The notes under the pieces were generated by a model that ran no database searches, had not been told where the DNA came from, and was given only the letters and a program-made list of their open reading frames with translations. Made by a program: the position numbers and the translations under genes. This document shows positions 1 through 6,965 of a stretch of 64,000 bases of DNA, in pieces. This DNA is from Allomuricauda sp. ARW1Y1 (GTDB taxonomy: Bacteria; Bacteroidota; Bacteroidia; Flavobacteriales; Flavobacteriaceae), in contig NZ_JACBZU010000001.1 in assembly GCF_013407935.1 (NCBI RefSeq), forward strand, positions 124,001-188,000, written 5' to 3'. The stretch's first letter is position 1; the number at the start of each line of letters is the position of its first letter.

Positions 1-1197
1 GCCAAAACAGGCCGAGAAGGAAGGTTGTGGTTCCACCACACCAGCTTCCGTACCGGCAACTTTCGCCGTATATCCCGAAATAAAATGATACGCGGCTTGG
101 GCCGGGGTCAATTTGGAAATTGGAGGTAACACCCCGAAGGCATCCGCCGTTAAAAAGAAAATATTCTTTACGTTCTCTCCAATGGAAGGCCACTGTATGT
201 TTTCAATATGGTGGATGGGGTAGCTTACCCTTGTATTTTGTGTGATGGAGGTATCTCCGAAATCGACCACGCCATTGTCGTCCATGACCACATTTTCCAA
301 AATAGCTCCTTTTTTGATGGCCCCGTAGATTTCAGGTTCCTTCTTTTGGGAAAGGTCAATGACCTTGGCATAGCAGCCTCCCTCAAAGTTGAAAACCGTA
401 TTGTCTGGTGTCCAGCCGTGTTCATCGTCCCCGATCAATTTTCTGTCTGGATCGGTGGACAAAGTAGTTTTTCCAGTTCCGGACAGACCGAAGAAAATGG
501 CAGTATCGCCAGATTCGCCAACATTGGCCGAACAGTGCATGGGTAGCGTATTCTTATAAACGGGAAGAATAAAGTTCAAGGCGGAGAAAATACCTTTTTT
601 GATTTCGCCGGTATACCCTGTTCCTCCGATCAAAGCGATTTTTCGGGTAAAGTTAAGGATGGCAAAATTATGCTGACGGGTTCCGTCTTCTTCAGGATTG
701 GCCATAAAGCCAGGTGCATTCACCACGGTCCATTCCAGGTCAAAATCCTCTAACTCATCCTCCGTAGGACGCAGGAACATGTTATAGGCAAACATATTGG
801 ACCAAGGATACTCGTTGATTACCCGAATGTTCAACTTATAATCCGCATCGGCACAGGCATAGGAATCCCGAACATACAATTCTTTGGTATTGAGGTAGGC
901 AATGACCTTGTCGTACAGTTGGTCGAACTTTTCGCTCTCAAAAGGAATGTTGATGTTTCCCCACCACACCTTATCCGAAGTTATATCGTCCTTAACAATG
1001 AAGCGGTCCATGGGCGACCTACCTGTAAACTCTCCAGTATTTACTGCCAAGGCCCCGGAAGAAGCTTCTTGGCCCATTTCCTTTTCAATGGTAATGTCGT
1101 GTAATTCGTCTGGGGAAAGCTGGTAATTCACATTGTCATGGGTTATTCCATAGGAGTGTAACGAAATCGTTTTCGTAATTGAAGTGGAATCCTTCAT
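1..1197 (-). CDS. pckA: Phosphoenolpyruvate carboxykinase (ATP), 3' end cut by window
   Basis: Converts oxaloacetate and ATP to phosphoenolpyruvate, ADP and CO2 in the cytoplasm, the entry step of gluconeogenesis. About 399 N-terminal residues of a protein usually near 530 are visible; the C-terminus lies left of base 1. Seen: the RSPMDRFIV substrate-loop region, PMHCSANVG, the P-loop FGLSGTGKTTLS with its lysine near residue 243, and GGCYAKVIDL, all typical of the ATP-dependent (not GTP) family. The start is the ATG at 1195-1197, preceded by a TAGCTTTG promoter box. The reading frame is intact to the window edge. Confidence 0.97.
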   Translation of the reverse strand, partial: MKDSTSITKTISLHSYGITHDNVNYQLSPDELHDITIEKEMGQEASSGALAVNTGEFTGRSPMDRFIVKDDITSDKVWWGNINIPFESEKFDQLYDKVIAYLNTKELYVRDSYACADADYKLNIRVINEYPWSNMFAYNMFLRPTEDELEDFDLEWTVVNAPGFMANPEEDGTRQHNFAILNFTRKIALIGGTGYTGEIKKGIFSALNFILPVYKNTLPMHCSANVGESGDTAIFFGLSGTGKTTLSTDPDRKLIGDDEHGWTPDNTVFNFEGGCYAKVIDLSQKKEPEIYGAIKKGAILENVVMDDNGVVDFGDTSITQNTRVSYPIHHIENIQWPSIGENVKNIFFLTADAFGVLPPISKLTPAQAAYHFISGYTAKVAGTEAGVVEPQPSFSACFG

Positions 1198-1219
1198 AGT
1201 TTAGATTTTTATGTTGGTA

Positions 1220-1227
1220 CAAAGCTA
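1220..1227 (-). promoter_or_regulatory. Bacteroidota -7 box of pckA
   Basis: On the minus strand this reads TAGCTTTG, an exact match to the Bacteroidota TAnnTTTG box, 22 bases before the pckA ATG. No TTG is present at the usual -33 distance. Confidence 0.55.
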
Positions 1228-1261
1228 GAAAATAATAGCTTTTCGTCCTTTTAAATCTTGC

Positions 1262-1654
1262 TTAATTGAGTGTTTTCTTGGTTAAAATGTGATATCCCAA
1301 TAAAATCCAACCTAAGATCAGCAAAACCCCTCCAATAGGTGTTAAAAAACCTATGATTTTAAAGTCAAAAGCAGTCAAACTGTTCAATGCCAAAAGGTAA
1401 ATTGAGAAGGAGAATAGCACCACGCCTGCCACAACCAGTCCATAAATGTACCTTTTTGGCTTACTGGACAAACCATCCCACATTCCCAAAAAAAGAAGGA
1501 ACAGGGCGTGATACATTTGATACCTCACGCCCGTTTCAAAAGTGTCGATAGCTTCCGCATCTACCAATTTTTCCAATCCATGGGCACCAAAAGCACCCAA
1601 ACCAATGGCCAACAAACCGAATACCGTTCCCGTCAACAAAATTGTTCTGTTCAT
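1262..1654 (-). CDS. DUF423 family small membrane protein
   Basis: A 130-residue, four-helix membrane protein. The N-terminal pattern with GLGAFGAHGLE followed by a tyrosine/histidine segment (VRYQMYHALFLL) is characteristic of the DUF423 (YgdD-like) family, whose biochemical role is not established. Hydrophobic segments lie near residues 5-25, 45-60, 70-90 and 98-120. It lies 64 bases upstream of pckA on the same strand, but pckA has its own promoter box, so it need not be co-transcribed. It is divergent from the saccharopine dehydrogenase gene across a 78-base gap. Confidence 0.85.
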   Translation of the reverse strand: MNRTILLTGTVFGLLAIGLGAFGAHGLEKLVDAEAIDTFETGVRYQMYHALFLLFLGMWDGLSSKPKRYIYGLVVAGVVLFSFSIYLLALNSLTAFDFKIIGFLTPIGGVLLILGWILLGYHILTKKTLN

Positions 1655-1732
1655 AACTTTAACATGCTATTTTTTTAGAGATATAACATTTTAATACCTT
1701 AGTGTCCCGAATATCAAAAGTAAACAAAACAC

Positions 1733-3106
1733 ATGGCCCGTACTATTTTAGTTGTTGGAGCAGGCAAATCAACCTCTTACCTCTTGGATTATCTCCTTGA
1801 AAAATCAGCAGAAGAACAGATTCACCTCAATATCGGGGATCTTAACCCGGAGAACATTCCCGATAAATTTGCTTCACATCCCAACTGTACGGTCTTTCAA
1901 TTGGATATTTTCAACGAGACCGAACGCAAGAAAGCGGTTTCCGAAGCCTCCATTGTGGTTTCCATGCTGCCCGCCAGTCTGCACATCAATGTCGCACAAG
2001 ACTGCTTGGAGTTTGAAAAGCATTTTATTACCGCTTCCTATGTCAGCGATCAATTGCGGGCATTGGACGAGGATGTCAAGAAAAAAGGACTAGTTTTTAT
2101 GAACGAAATCGGTCTTGATCCCGGTATCGACCACATGAGTGCAATGGAAGTCATTGACCGGATTCGCGATGCGGGTGGAAAAATGTTGTTGTTCGAATCC
2201 TTTACAGGTGGATTGGTTGCTCCGCAAAGCGATACCAATCTTTGGCACTACAAATTTACCTGGAACCCTCGGAATGTTGTCTTGGCTGGCCAAGGAGGGG
2301 CTGCCAAATTTATTCAGGAGGGCACTTACAAGTATATTCCTTACCAAAAGCTCTTTAGGAGAACCGAGTTTATGGATATTGAAGGATACGGCACTTTTGA
2401 GGCCTATGCCAACAGAGATTCGCTAAAATATCGTGAGGCCTACGGGTTAGAAGATGCATTGACCCTATTCCGTGGAACCATGAGGCGCGTCGGCTTTTCC
2501 AAAGCGTGGCAAATGTTCGTGATTTTGGGCATGACGGACGACAGCTACTCCATTGAAAATTCGGAAGGTATGTCGTACCGTGAATTCGTCAACCTCTTTT
2601 TGCCCTATTCCCCTACCGATTCCGTAGAACTTAAAATGCGGCATTACCTTAAAATTGACCAAGATGACATTATGTGGGGAAAACTGTTGGAGCTGGACCT
2701 CTTTAATCCATCCAAAAAAATCCCATTAAAAAATGCGACACCTGCCCAGATGCTCCAATACATTTTGGAAGATAGCTGGACCTTGAAAGAGGATGAAAAG
2801 GATATGATCGTGATGTACCACAAATTCGGCTACGAACTGAACGGTAAAAAGAAGCAGATAGATGCCAACATGGTCGTGATTGGAGAGAACCGTGCCTACA
2901 CCGCTATGTCCAAAACGGTTGGATTGCCGGTAGCCATGGCCACGTTGCTCATCCTTAATGGAAAAATAACCACCCCAGGGGTACAAATACCCATCTTGAA
3001 AGAGGTGTACGGACCTATTTTAAAAGAGTTGAAAAACTATGGCATCAGTTTTAAGGAATATGACAAACCCTATTTGGGATATAATCCAGACTCTGTTGCA
3101 GGATAG
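1733..3106 (+). CDS. Saccharopine dehydrogenase family protein
   Basis: A 457-residue NAD(P)-dependent oxidoreductase of the saccharopine dehydrogenase/reductase (Lys9-like) family, expected to act on the lysine-saccharopine pathway. The N-terminal Rossmann segment ILVVGAGKSTSYLLDYL is recognisable, although the usual second and third glycines are replaced by KST. The central NEIGLDPGIDHMSAM segment, conserved in saccharopine reductases, follows near residues 123-137. An Lrp/AsnC-type regulator lies 49 bases downstream on the same strand, which fits control by an amino acid. Whether it works in lysine breakdown or another route cannot be settled from sequence. Confidence 0.85.
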   Translation: MARTILVVGAGKSTSYLLDYLLEKSAEEQIHLNIGDLNPENIPDKFASHPNCTVFQLDIFNETERKKAVSEASIVVSMLPASLHINVAQDCLEFEKHFITASYVSDQLRALDEDVKKKGLVFMNEIGLDPGIDHMSAMEVIDRIRDAGGKMLLFESFTGGLVAPQSDTNLWHYKFTWNPRNVVLAGQGGAAKFIQEGTYKYIPYQKLFRRTEFMDIEGYGTFEAYANRDSLKYREAYGLEDALTLFRGTMRRVGFSKAWQMFVILGMTDDSYSIENSEGMSYREFVNLFLPYSPTDSVELKMRHYLKIDQDDIMWGKLLELDLFNPSKKIPLKNATPAQMLQYILEDSWTLKEDEKDMIVMYHKFGYELNGKKKQIDANMVVIGENRAYTAMSKTVGLPVAMATLLILNGKITTPGVQIPILKEVYGPILKELKNYGISFKEYDKPYLGYNPDSVAG

Positions 3107-3125
3107 TCAACTGAAAGTTTTTCTA

Positions 3126-3133
3126 TACCTTTG
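3126..3133 (+). promoter_or_regulatory. -7 box before the Lrp-type regulator
   Basis: TACCTTTG matches TAnnTTTG exactly, in the 49-base gap between the saccharopine dehydrogenase stop and the regulator's GTG at 3156. It suggests the regulator can be transcribed separately. No TTG lies at the normal -33 distance. Confidence 0.5.
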
Positions 3134-3155
3134 ACTTCAAATCAACATCCATATT

Positions 3156-3626
3156 GTGAAAAACAATAACAATTCGGTTAAAATAGATGGTATTGACAAG
3201 AAAATCCTAAGATACTTGATGGAAGATGCGCGAAAGCCCATCTTGGAGATTGCGAGGAACATTGGGATTTCTGGAGCGGCCATTCACCAGCGGCTTCGCA
3301 AATTGGAAAGCTCGGGGCTTATCGCTGGGTCCAAGTTTGTCATCAACCCTAAAGTGTTGGGCTACTCTACCATGGCCTATATTGGTATTTATCTGGATAA
3401 AGCTATGACCAACCCAAGGGCTGTAAAGCAGCTCAAGGAAATCCCTGAGGTCTTGGAATGCCACTATACCACGGGAAACTGGTCCATACTCATTAAAGTA
3501 TTGTGCCAGGACAACGAACATTTAATGCAGGTCCTCAACAAAAAAATACAGCAAATCGAGGGAGTTTCGAGAACAGAGACCTTCATCTCTTTAGATCAAC
3601 AAATCGATCGTCAAATACGGATTTGA
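3156..3626 (+). CDS. Lrp/AsnC family transcriptional regulator
   Basis: A 156-residue feast/famine regulator. Residues about 9-65 form the AsnC-type helix-turn-helix (IDGIDKKILRYLMEDARK, then EIARNIGISGAAIHQRLRKL), and the rest is the RAM ligand-binding domain, with the ECHYTTGNWSILIKV strand near residues 104-118. These proteins form dimers or octamers and respond to amino acids. The start is a GTG at 3156; no ATG lies in frame near it. Position after saccharopine dehydrogenase suggests lysine or a related amino acid as effector, and the alanine dehydrogenase gene 2 kb away is another plausible target; both are inference. Confidence 0.92.
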   Translation: MKNNNNSVKIDGIDKKILRYLMEDARKPILEIARNIGISGAAIHQRLRKLESSGLIAGSKFVINPKVLGYSTMAYIGIYLDKAMTNPRAVKQLKEIPEVLECHYTTGNWSILIKVLCQDNEHLMQVLNKKIQQIEGVSRTETFISLDQQIDRQIRI

Positions 3627-3629
3627 TAT

Positions 3630-3660
3630 TTGTATTAAATCTAAATAAGCATTACATTTG
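3630..3660 (+). promoter_or_regulatory. Full Bacteroidota promoter (TTG-N20-TACATTTG)
   Basis: TTG at 3630-3632 and TACATTTG at 3653-3660 with a 20-base spacer match the sigma-A-type promoter of Bacteroidota. The box ends only five bases before the ATG of the next gene, so the predicted transcription start falls on or near that ATG. Confidence 0.65.
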
Positions 3661-3665
3661 TCCCC

Positions 3666-3989
3666 ATGAATGTAATAGTTCAATCTACATATTACACCCT
3701 CTACCAAGCTGCGGATGAACGCTGTTTTTATCTTGACTTTGGTCAAAAAATAGTACGTATGTCCTTATGTCAGCTTCTTTCGCTTCGCCATAAGGTGATG
3801 AGCATCAATATTGAAAACCACTTTGATAGCGACCTCAACGCCCACGGTTTCGAGGTATTGATGCTGTGCAATAAAGAACACCTGTTCATTCTAAACACTT
3901 TGGAGGTGTTGGATTTGAAAAAATTGGTGTCCAACAGTTTTGTATCCCTTGGTCTTTCCGCCGATGTTGCAGAAATGGCAGTTTCCTAG
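3666..3989 (+). CDS. Conserved-looking hypothetical protein, 107 aa
   Basis: A small soluble protein with no signal peptide or membrane segment. I do not recognise a characterised family with confidence; flavobacterial genomes carry similar short proteins of unknown function. It has three cysteines (in DERCFYLDF, RMSLCQLL and VLMLCNKEH) without a zinc-finger spacing. It stands alone between the Lrp-type regulator and ferritin. A consensus promoter ends five bases before its ATG, so the message may be leaderless, or the true start may be the in-frame ATG at 3759. Codon use looks like its neighbours. Confidence 0.7.
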   Translation: MNVIVQSTYYTLYQAADERCFYLDFGQKIVRMSLCQLLSLRHKVMSINIENHFDSDLNAHGFEVLMLCNKEHLFILNTLEVLDLKKLVSNSFVSLGLSADVAEMAVS

Positions 3990-4110
3990 ACAAGAATAAC
4001 CCTTTATTTTTAATGAGTCTTAAACCGCCTTAAAACAAAGGGCTCATTTTTAAAAGCCCCTAAAATTCAGTACCTTTATAGGGTATAATTGGATTAAAAT
4101 CATAGTATTT

Positions 4111-4629
4111 ATGAAAGACATAGCAAGACAAAGTATGAGCATTAAAGTGGAGTCCATGGATTTGCTCAACGGACAGATAAAAATGGAGGCCCACGCCTCG
4201 GCAACCTATTTGGCCATGGCCTCTTGGTGCGAACAGAACGGTTTTTTCACCAGCGCCAAATTCTTCTTCAAACAAGCTGAGGAGGAACGTGAGCACATGA
4301 TGAAAATCTTTAACTTTTTGGTGGATACGGGTGGCAACCCCATTTCTCCAGAGGTTACGGGCATCAATCACGATTATTCCTCCATCGTCGATGTTTTTGA
4401 ATCTACCTTGGAACACGAGGTGAAAGTGACCAAATCCATCCATAACATCGTAAAAAAAGCTAGGGAGATTGGTGATTTTGCCACAGAGCGCTTCTTGGAT
4501 TGGTTTGTAATGGAGCAGGTAGAAGAAGAAAACACCATCAGGGATATCTTGGATATGATCGAAGTGACCGGCACCGAAGGTGTAGGCCTGCAAATGATTG
4601 ACAACCAAGTTGCCAATTGGATTGAGTAG
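4111..4629 (+). CDS. ftnA: Ferritin (non-haem)
   Basis: A 172-residue ferritin-like iron-storage protein; family members assemble into 24-mers that oxidise and store iron in the cytoplasm. The four-helix bundle is clear, with ferroxidase ligands in LLNGQIKMEAHASATYLAMA, in the FKQAEEEREHMMKI helix (E..EH) and in WFVMEQVEEENTIRDIL. Length is normal for bacterial FtnA. It starts at the ATG at 4111 and is followed 21 bases after its stop by a strong hairpin terminator. It is a single-gene unit. Confidence 0.95.
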   Translation: MKDIARQSMSIKVESMDLLNGQIKMEAHASATYLAMASWCEQNGFFTSAKFFFKQAEEEREHMMKIFNFLVDTGGNPISPEVTGINHDYSSIVDVFESTLEHEVKVTKSIHNIVKKAREIGDFATERFLDWFVMEQVEEENTIRDILDMIEVTGTEGVGLQMIDNQVANWIE

Positions 4630-4650
4630 ACCACAAAATTAAGTATAAAA

Positions 4651-4674
4651 AAAGGGGCCGCTTGGCCCCTTTTT
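4651..4674. terminator. Bidirectional terminator between ferritin and Zn peptidase
   Basis: AAAGGGGCC and GGCCCCTTT pair around a GCTT loop, with A-runs and T-runs on both sides. It lies between two convergent genes (ferritin, plus; YugP-like peptidase, minus) and can serve both. Confidence 0.85.
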
Positions 4675-4693
4675 ATTTTATTTCATTTAGCTG

Positions 4694-5395
4694 TTAATCC
4701 CTGCCACCGAAGACCTGAACGGCCCAGTACAACAAGGAGGCCAATGCACCCAAAGCAGCAACCACATAGGTCCTTGCGGCCCACTTTAGGGCATCTTCGG
4801 CGCCTGCATATTCTTGCTGGCTTACCATGTTCTTCTGCTTGAGCCATACCAAGGCCCTTTTACTGGCATCGTATTCAACGGGAAGGGTCACAAAACTGAA
4901 CAAGGTCGCAAAACCCATCATGATCAATCCGGCTACGGCTATGTAAAAACCGATGCCTCCTGCCACGCCTGTGGCGGCCATCAGCATAATACCCCCAAAT
5001 ACCACCCATGTCGACATACCGGAGGTAACGCTTACCACGGGCACCAATTTGGAGCGCATGGTCAACCACTCATAAGCTTGTGCATGTTGAACAGCGTGGC
5101 CGCATTCGTGGGCCGCTACCGCAGCTGCAGCTGCATTGCGCTGATTGTACACTCCTTCACTCAGGTTTACAGTCTTATCCTTTGGATTGTAATGGTCTGT
5201 TAGCATTCCGGGAGTGGATATCACCTTTACATCCCGAATACCATGGTCATCGAGCATTTTTTGGGCGATTTCGGCACCGCTCATGCCATTCCTCAAATGA
5301 ACCTTGGAATATTGCTTAAACTTACTTTTCAATCGGCTGCTTACCAACCAGCTCACTAGGGCAATTCCACCAATCAATATATAATATGTCATCAT
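4694..5395 (-). CDS. YugP-type zinc metallopeptidase, membrane bound
   Basis: A 233-residue neutral zinc metallopeptidase of the YugP/Zn_peptidase_2 family. The HExxH-type motif appears as AAHECGHAVQHA near residues 95-106. Hydrophobic segments lie at the N-terminus (residues 3-18), around 120-165 and at the C-terminus (about 207-225), so the catalytic site is membrane associated. The segment LNLSEGVYNQRNAAAAAVA before the motif is typical of this family, whose physiological substrates are largely unknown. It is a single-gene unit with terminators on both sides. Confidence 0.9.
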   Translation of the reverse strand: MMTYYILIGGIALVSWLVSSRLKSKFKQYSKVHLRNGMSGAEIAQKMLDDHGIRDVKVISTPGMLTDHYNPKDKTVNLSEGVYNQRNAAAAAVAAHECGHAVQHAQAYEWLTMRSKLVPVVSVTSGMSTWVVFGGIMLMAATGVAGGIGFYIAVAGLIMMGFATLFSFVTLPVEYDASKRALVWLKQKNMVSQQEYAGAEDALKWAARTYVVAALGALASLLYWAVQVFGGRD

Positions 5396-5440
5396 AGCTT
5401 TTTCATTTTATACAAACTAATATACTACATAAAAGCAAAA

Positions 5441-5463
5441 ACCCCGCCAAATAGGGTCGGGGT
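5441..5463 (-). terminator. Terminator of alanine dehydrogenase
   Basis: ACCCCG and CGGGGT pair, with CC/GG closing the inner loop. Read on the minus strand the hairpin is followed by TTTTTGCTTTTA, 27 bases after the ald stop codon. Confidence 0.8.
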
Positions 5464-5489
5464 AATTTTGCTGTCAAAATGTTAGTGAA

Positions 5490-6590
5490 TCATGCCATCA
5501 CAGGTTCCAACTGAAAGGTTTCGGCTATTTCTTTGTATACTACCTCACCTTCTACCACATTCAATCCCTTTTCCAATGATTTGTCCAATTTACAGGCACT
5601 TCGCCATCCCATGTTCGCCAATTTTAGCACATAGGGCAGTGTTACATTCGTCAAGGCAACAGTAGAAGTATAAGGCACTGCCCCTGGCATATTGGCTACA
5701 CAGTAATGGACCACATCATCAATTATATAGATGGGATCTTCATGTGTGGTTGGTTTAGTGGTTTCCACACATCCGCCTTGATCTACCGCTACATCAACGA
5801 TTACGGTTCCCGGATGCATGTCCTTGAGCATATCCCTAGTAATTAAGTTGGGTGCTTTTGCTCCTTTCAGCAAAACCCCACCAATGATCAAATCATGCGT
5901 CTTTATATATTTTCTGATATTGAATTCGTTGGAAAAACCGGTGATCACATGGCTGGGCATAATATCGTTGACATATCTGAGACGTTTCATGTTCACATCC
6001 AAAATCGTGACCTGCGCCCCTAATCCTGCTGCCATTTTAGCAGCCTGAATGCCAACCGTACCGGCACCAAGGACCAAAACACGCCCAGGGGACACCCCTG
6101 GTACTCCGCCCAAAAGCACACCTTTACCTTTTACGGGCTTCTCCAAATATTTTGCTCCCTGTTGTATCGCCATACGCCCCGCCACTTCGGACATTGGAGT
6201 TAGCAATGGTAATGTACCGTCCTCATCTTCAACCGTTTCGTAAGCTATGCAGATGGATTTACTCCTGATCATAGCCTTGGTCAAGGCCTCGCTGGAAGCA
6301 AAATGAAAATAGGTAAACACTATTTGACCTTCCTGAATCAAGTGATACTCCTCCGCAATGGGCTCTTTCACCTTTACGATCATATCGCTCATGGCATACA
6401 CCTGACCGATGGTATCCAAAATAGTGGCCCCTGCCTGTTGGTAATCCTGGTTAAAAAAACCACTTCCTTCGCCAGCACCCGATTGCACATACACGGTGTG
6501 GTTGTTCTTGACCAATTCAAAGACCCCGGCAGGCGTCATGCCGACCCGACTCTCGTTGTTCTTGATTTCTTTTGGTATTCCAACAGTCAT
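5490..6590 (-). CDS. ald: Alanine dehydrogenase
   Basis: Reversible NAD-dependent deamination of L-alanine to pyruvate and ammonia. 366 residues, the usual length, using the ATG at 6588-6590 that gives MTVGIPKEIKNNESRVGMTP. A longer frame reaching 6650 would add 20 unconserved residues and is not preferred. Seen: the N-terminal substrate site (IPKEIKNNE, lysine in MIVKVKEP), the VLVLGAGTVGIQAAKMAAGL nucleotide-binding loop, and the ANMPGAVPYTSTVAL C-terminal signature. Transcribed alone. A set of AATAGGGGT/ACCCCTATT repeats lies 116-177 bases upstream and may be a control site; ald genes are often controlled by Lrp-family proteins. Confidence 0.95.
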   Translation of the reverse strand: MTVGIPKEIKNNESRVGMTPAGVFELVKNNHTVYVQSGAGEGSGFFNQDYQQAGATILDTIGQVYAMSDMIVKVKEPIAEEYHLIQEGQIVFTYFHFASSEALTKAMIRSKSICIAYETVEDEDGTLPLLTPMSEVAGRMAIQQGAKYLEKPVKGKGVLLGGVPGVSPGRVLVLGAGTVGIQAAKMAAGLGAQVTILDVNMKRLRYVNDIMPSHVITGFSNEFNIRKYIKTHDLIIGGVLLKGAKAPNLITRDMLKDMHPGTVIVDVAVDQGGCVETTKPTTHEDPIYIIDDVVHYCVANMPGAVPYTSTVALTNVTLPYVLKLANMGWRSACKLDKSLEKGLNVVEGEVVYKEIAETFQLEPVMA

Positions 6591-6705
6591 TTTGTTGCTT
6601 TTAATGGTTGATGGGTCAAAGTTGAACAAAAAAATCAAATTAAAACGCAAAAATTCGATAAAATACAGGGGTCAATGGTTAAAAAAGATACTTTTTAACA
6701 TCTAT

Positions 6706-6767
6706 ACCCTATTTTAATAGGGGTTAATTATTCTTTCTTTATATTTCATAATGTGTACACCCCTATT
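6706..6767. promoter_or_regulatory. Repeated inverted half-sites upstream of ald
   Basis: Three copies of an ACCC(C)TATT half-site: 6706-6713, 6716-6724 (inverted, two bases from the first) and 6759-6767. The last two form a perfect 9-base inverted repeat 34 bases apart, and GTGTACAC at 6753-6760 is itself a palindrome. The block lies 116-177 bases upstream of the ald start. A T-run follows on the plus strand, but no plus-strand gene ends here, so a regulator site is likelier than a terminator. Confidence 0.4.
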
Positions 6768-6793
6768 TTTTATAGCTACCCTGTTCTGAAAAT

Positions 6794-6823
6794 AAAAAAG
6801 CATGCCGAGTGGCATGCTTTTTT
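6794..6823 (-). terminator. Terminator downstream of leuS
   Basis: Runs of A, then GCATGCC and GGCATGC around a GAGT loop, then a T-run. It lies 143-172 bases past the leuS stop on the minus strand, beyond two palindromic repeats, and is symmetric enough to act in both directions. Confidence 0.75.
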
Positions 6824-6876
6824 AGGGTATTTCTATAAGAATCGTATTGATTTTATCGTAAGGTGACGTTTTCATC

Positions 6877-6897
6877 AACCTGAACTTGATTCAGGTT
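6877..6897. repeat. CTTGA-loop palindromic repeat, intergenic copy A
   Basis: AACCTGAA, loop CTTGA, TTCAGGTT: an 8-base perfect stem with 5-base loop. Same family as the copies at 6921-6948 and 8295-8322, with different but still complementary stem bases. Lies between the leuS stop and its terminator. Confidence 0.75.
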
Positions 6898-6920
6898 CCG
6901 ATAAAACTGATTTAATTGTA

Positions 6921-6948
6921 TGAGATTCCGAATCAAGTTCGGAATGAC
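6921..6948. repeat. CTTGA-loop palindromic repeat, intergenic copy B
   Basis: Stem ATTCCGAA/TTCGGAAT around TCAAG (CTTGA on the other strand), flanked by TGAG and GAC as in the copy inside leuS. Sits 18 bases past the leuS stop codon. This is the form of repeat I know as dispersed in many flavobacterial genomes. Confidence 0.8.
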
Positions 6949-6965
6949 AGCAACGATGTATCGGA

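Noticed and set aside
208-546. Plus-strand open frame opposite pckA
   Set aside because: It lies wholly within pckA on the other strand, has no promoter box and no recognisable domain; a shadow of the real gene.
6706-6772. AATAGGGGT/ACCCCTATT plus T-run as a terminator
   Set aside because: No plus-strand gene ends here and the loop of 34 bases is long; a regulator site fits better.
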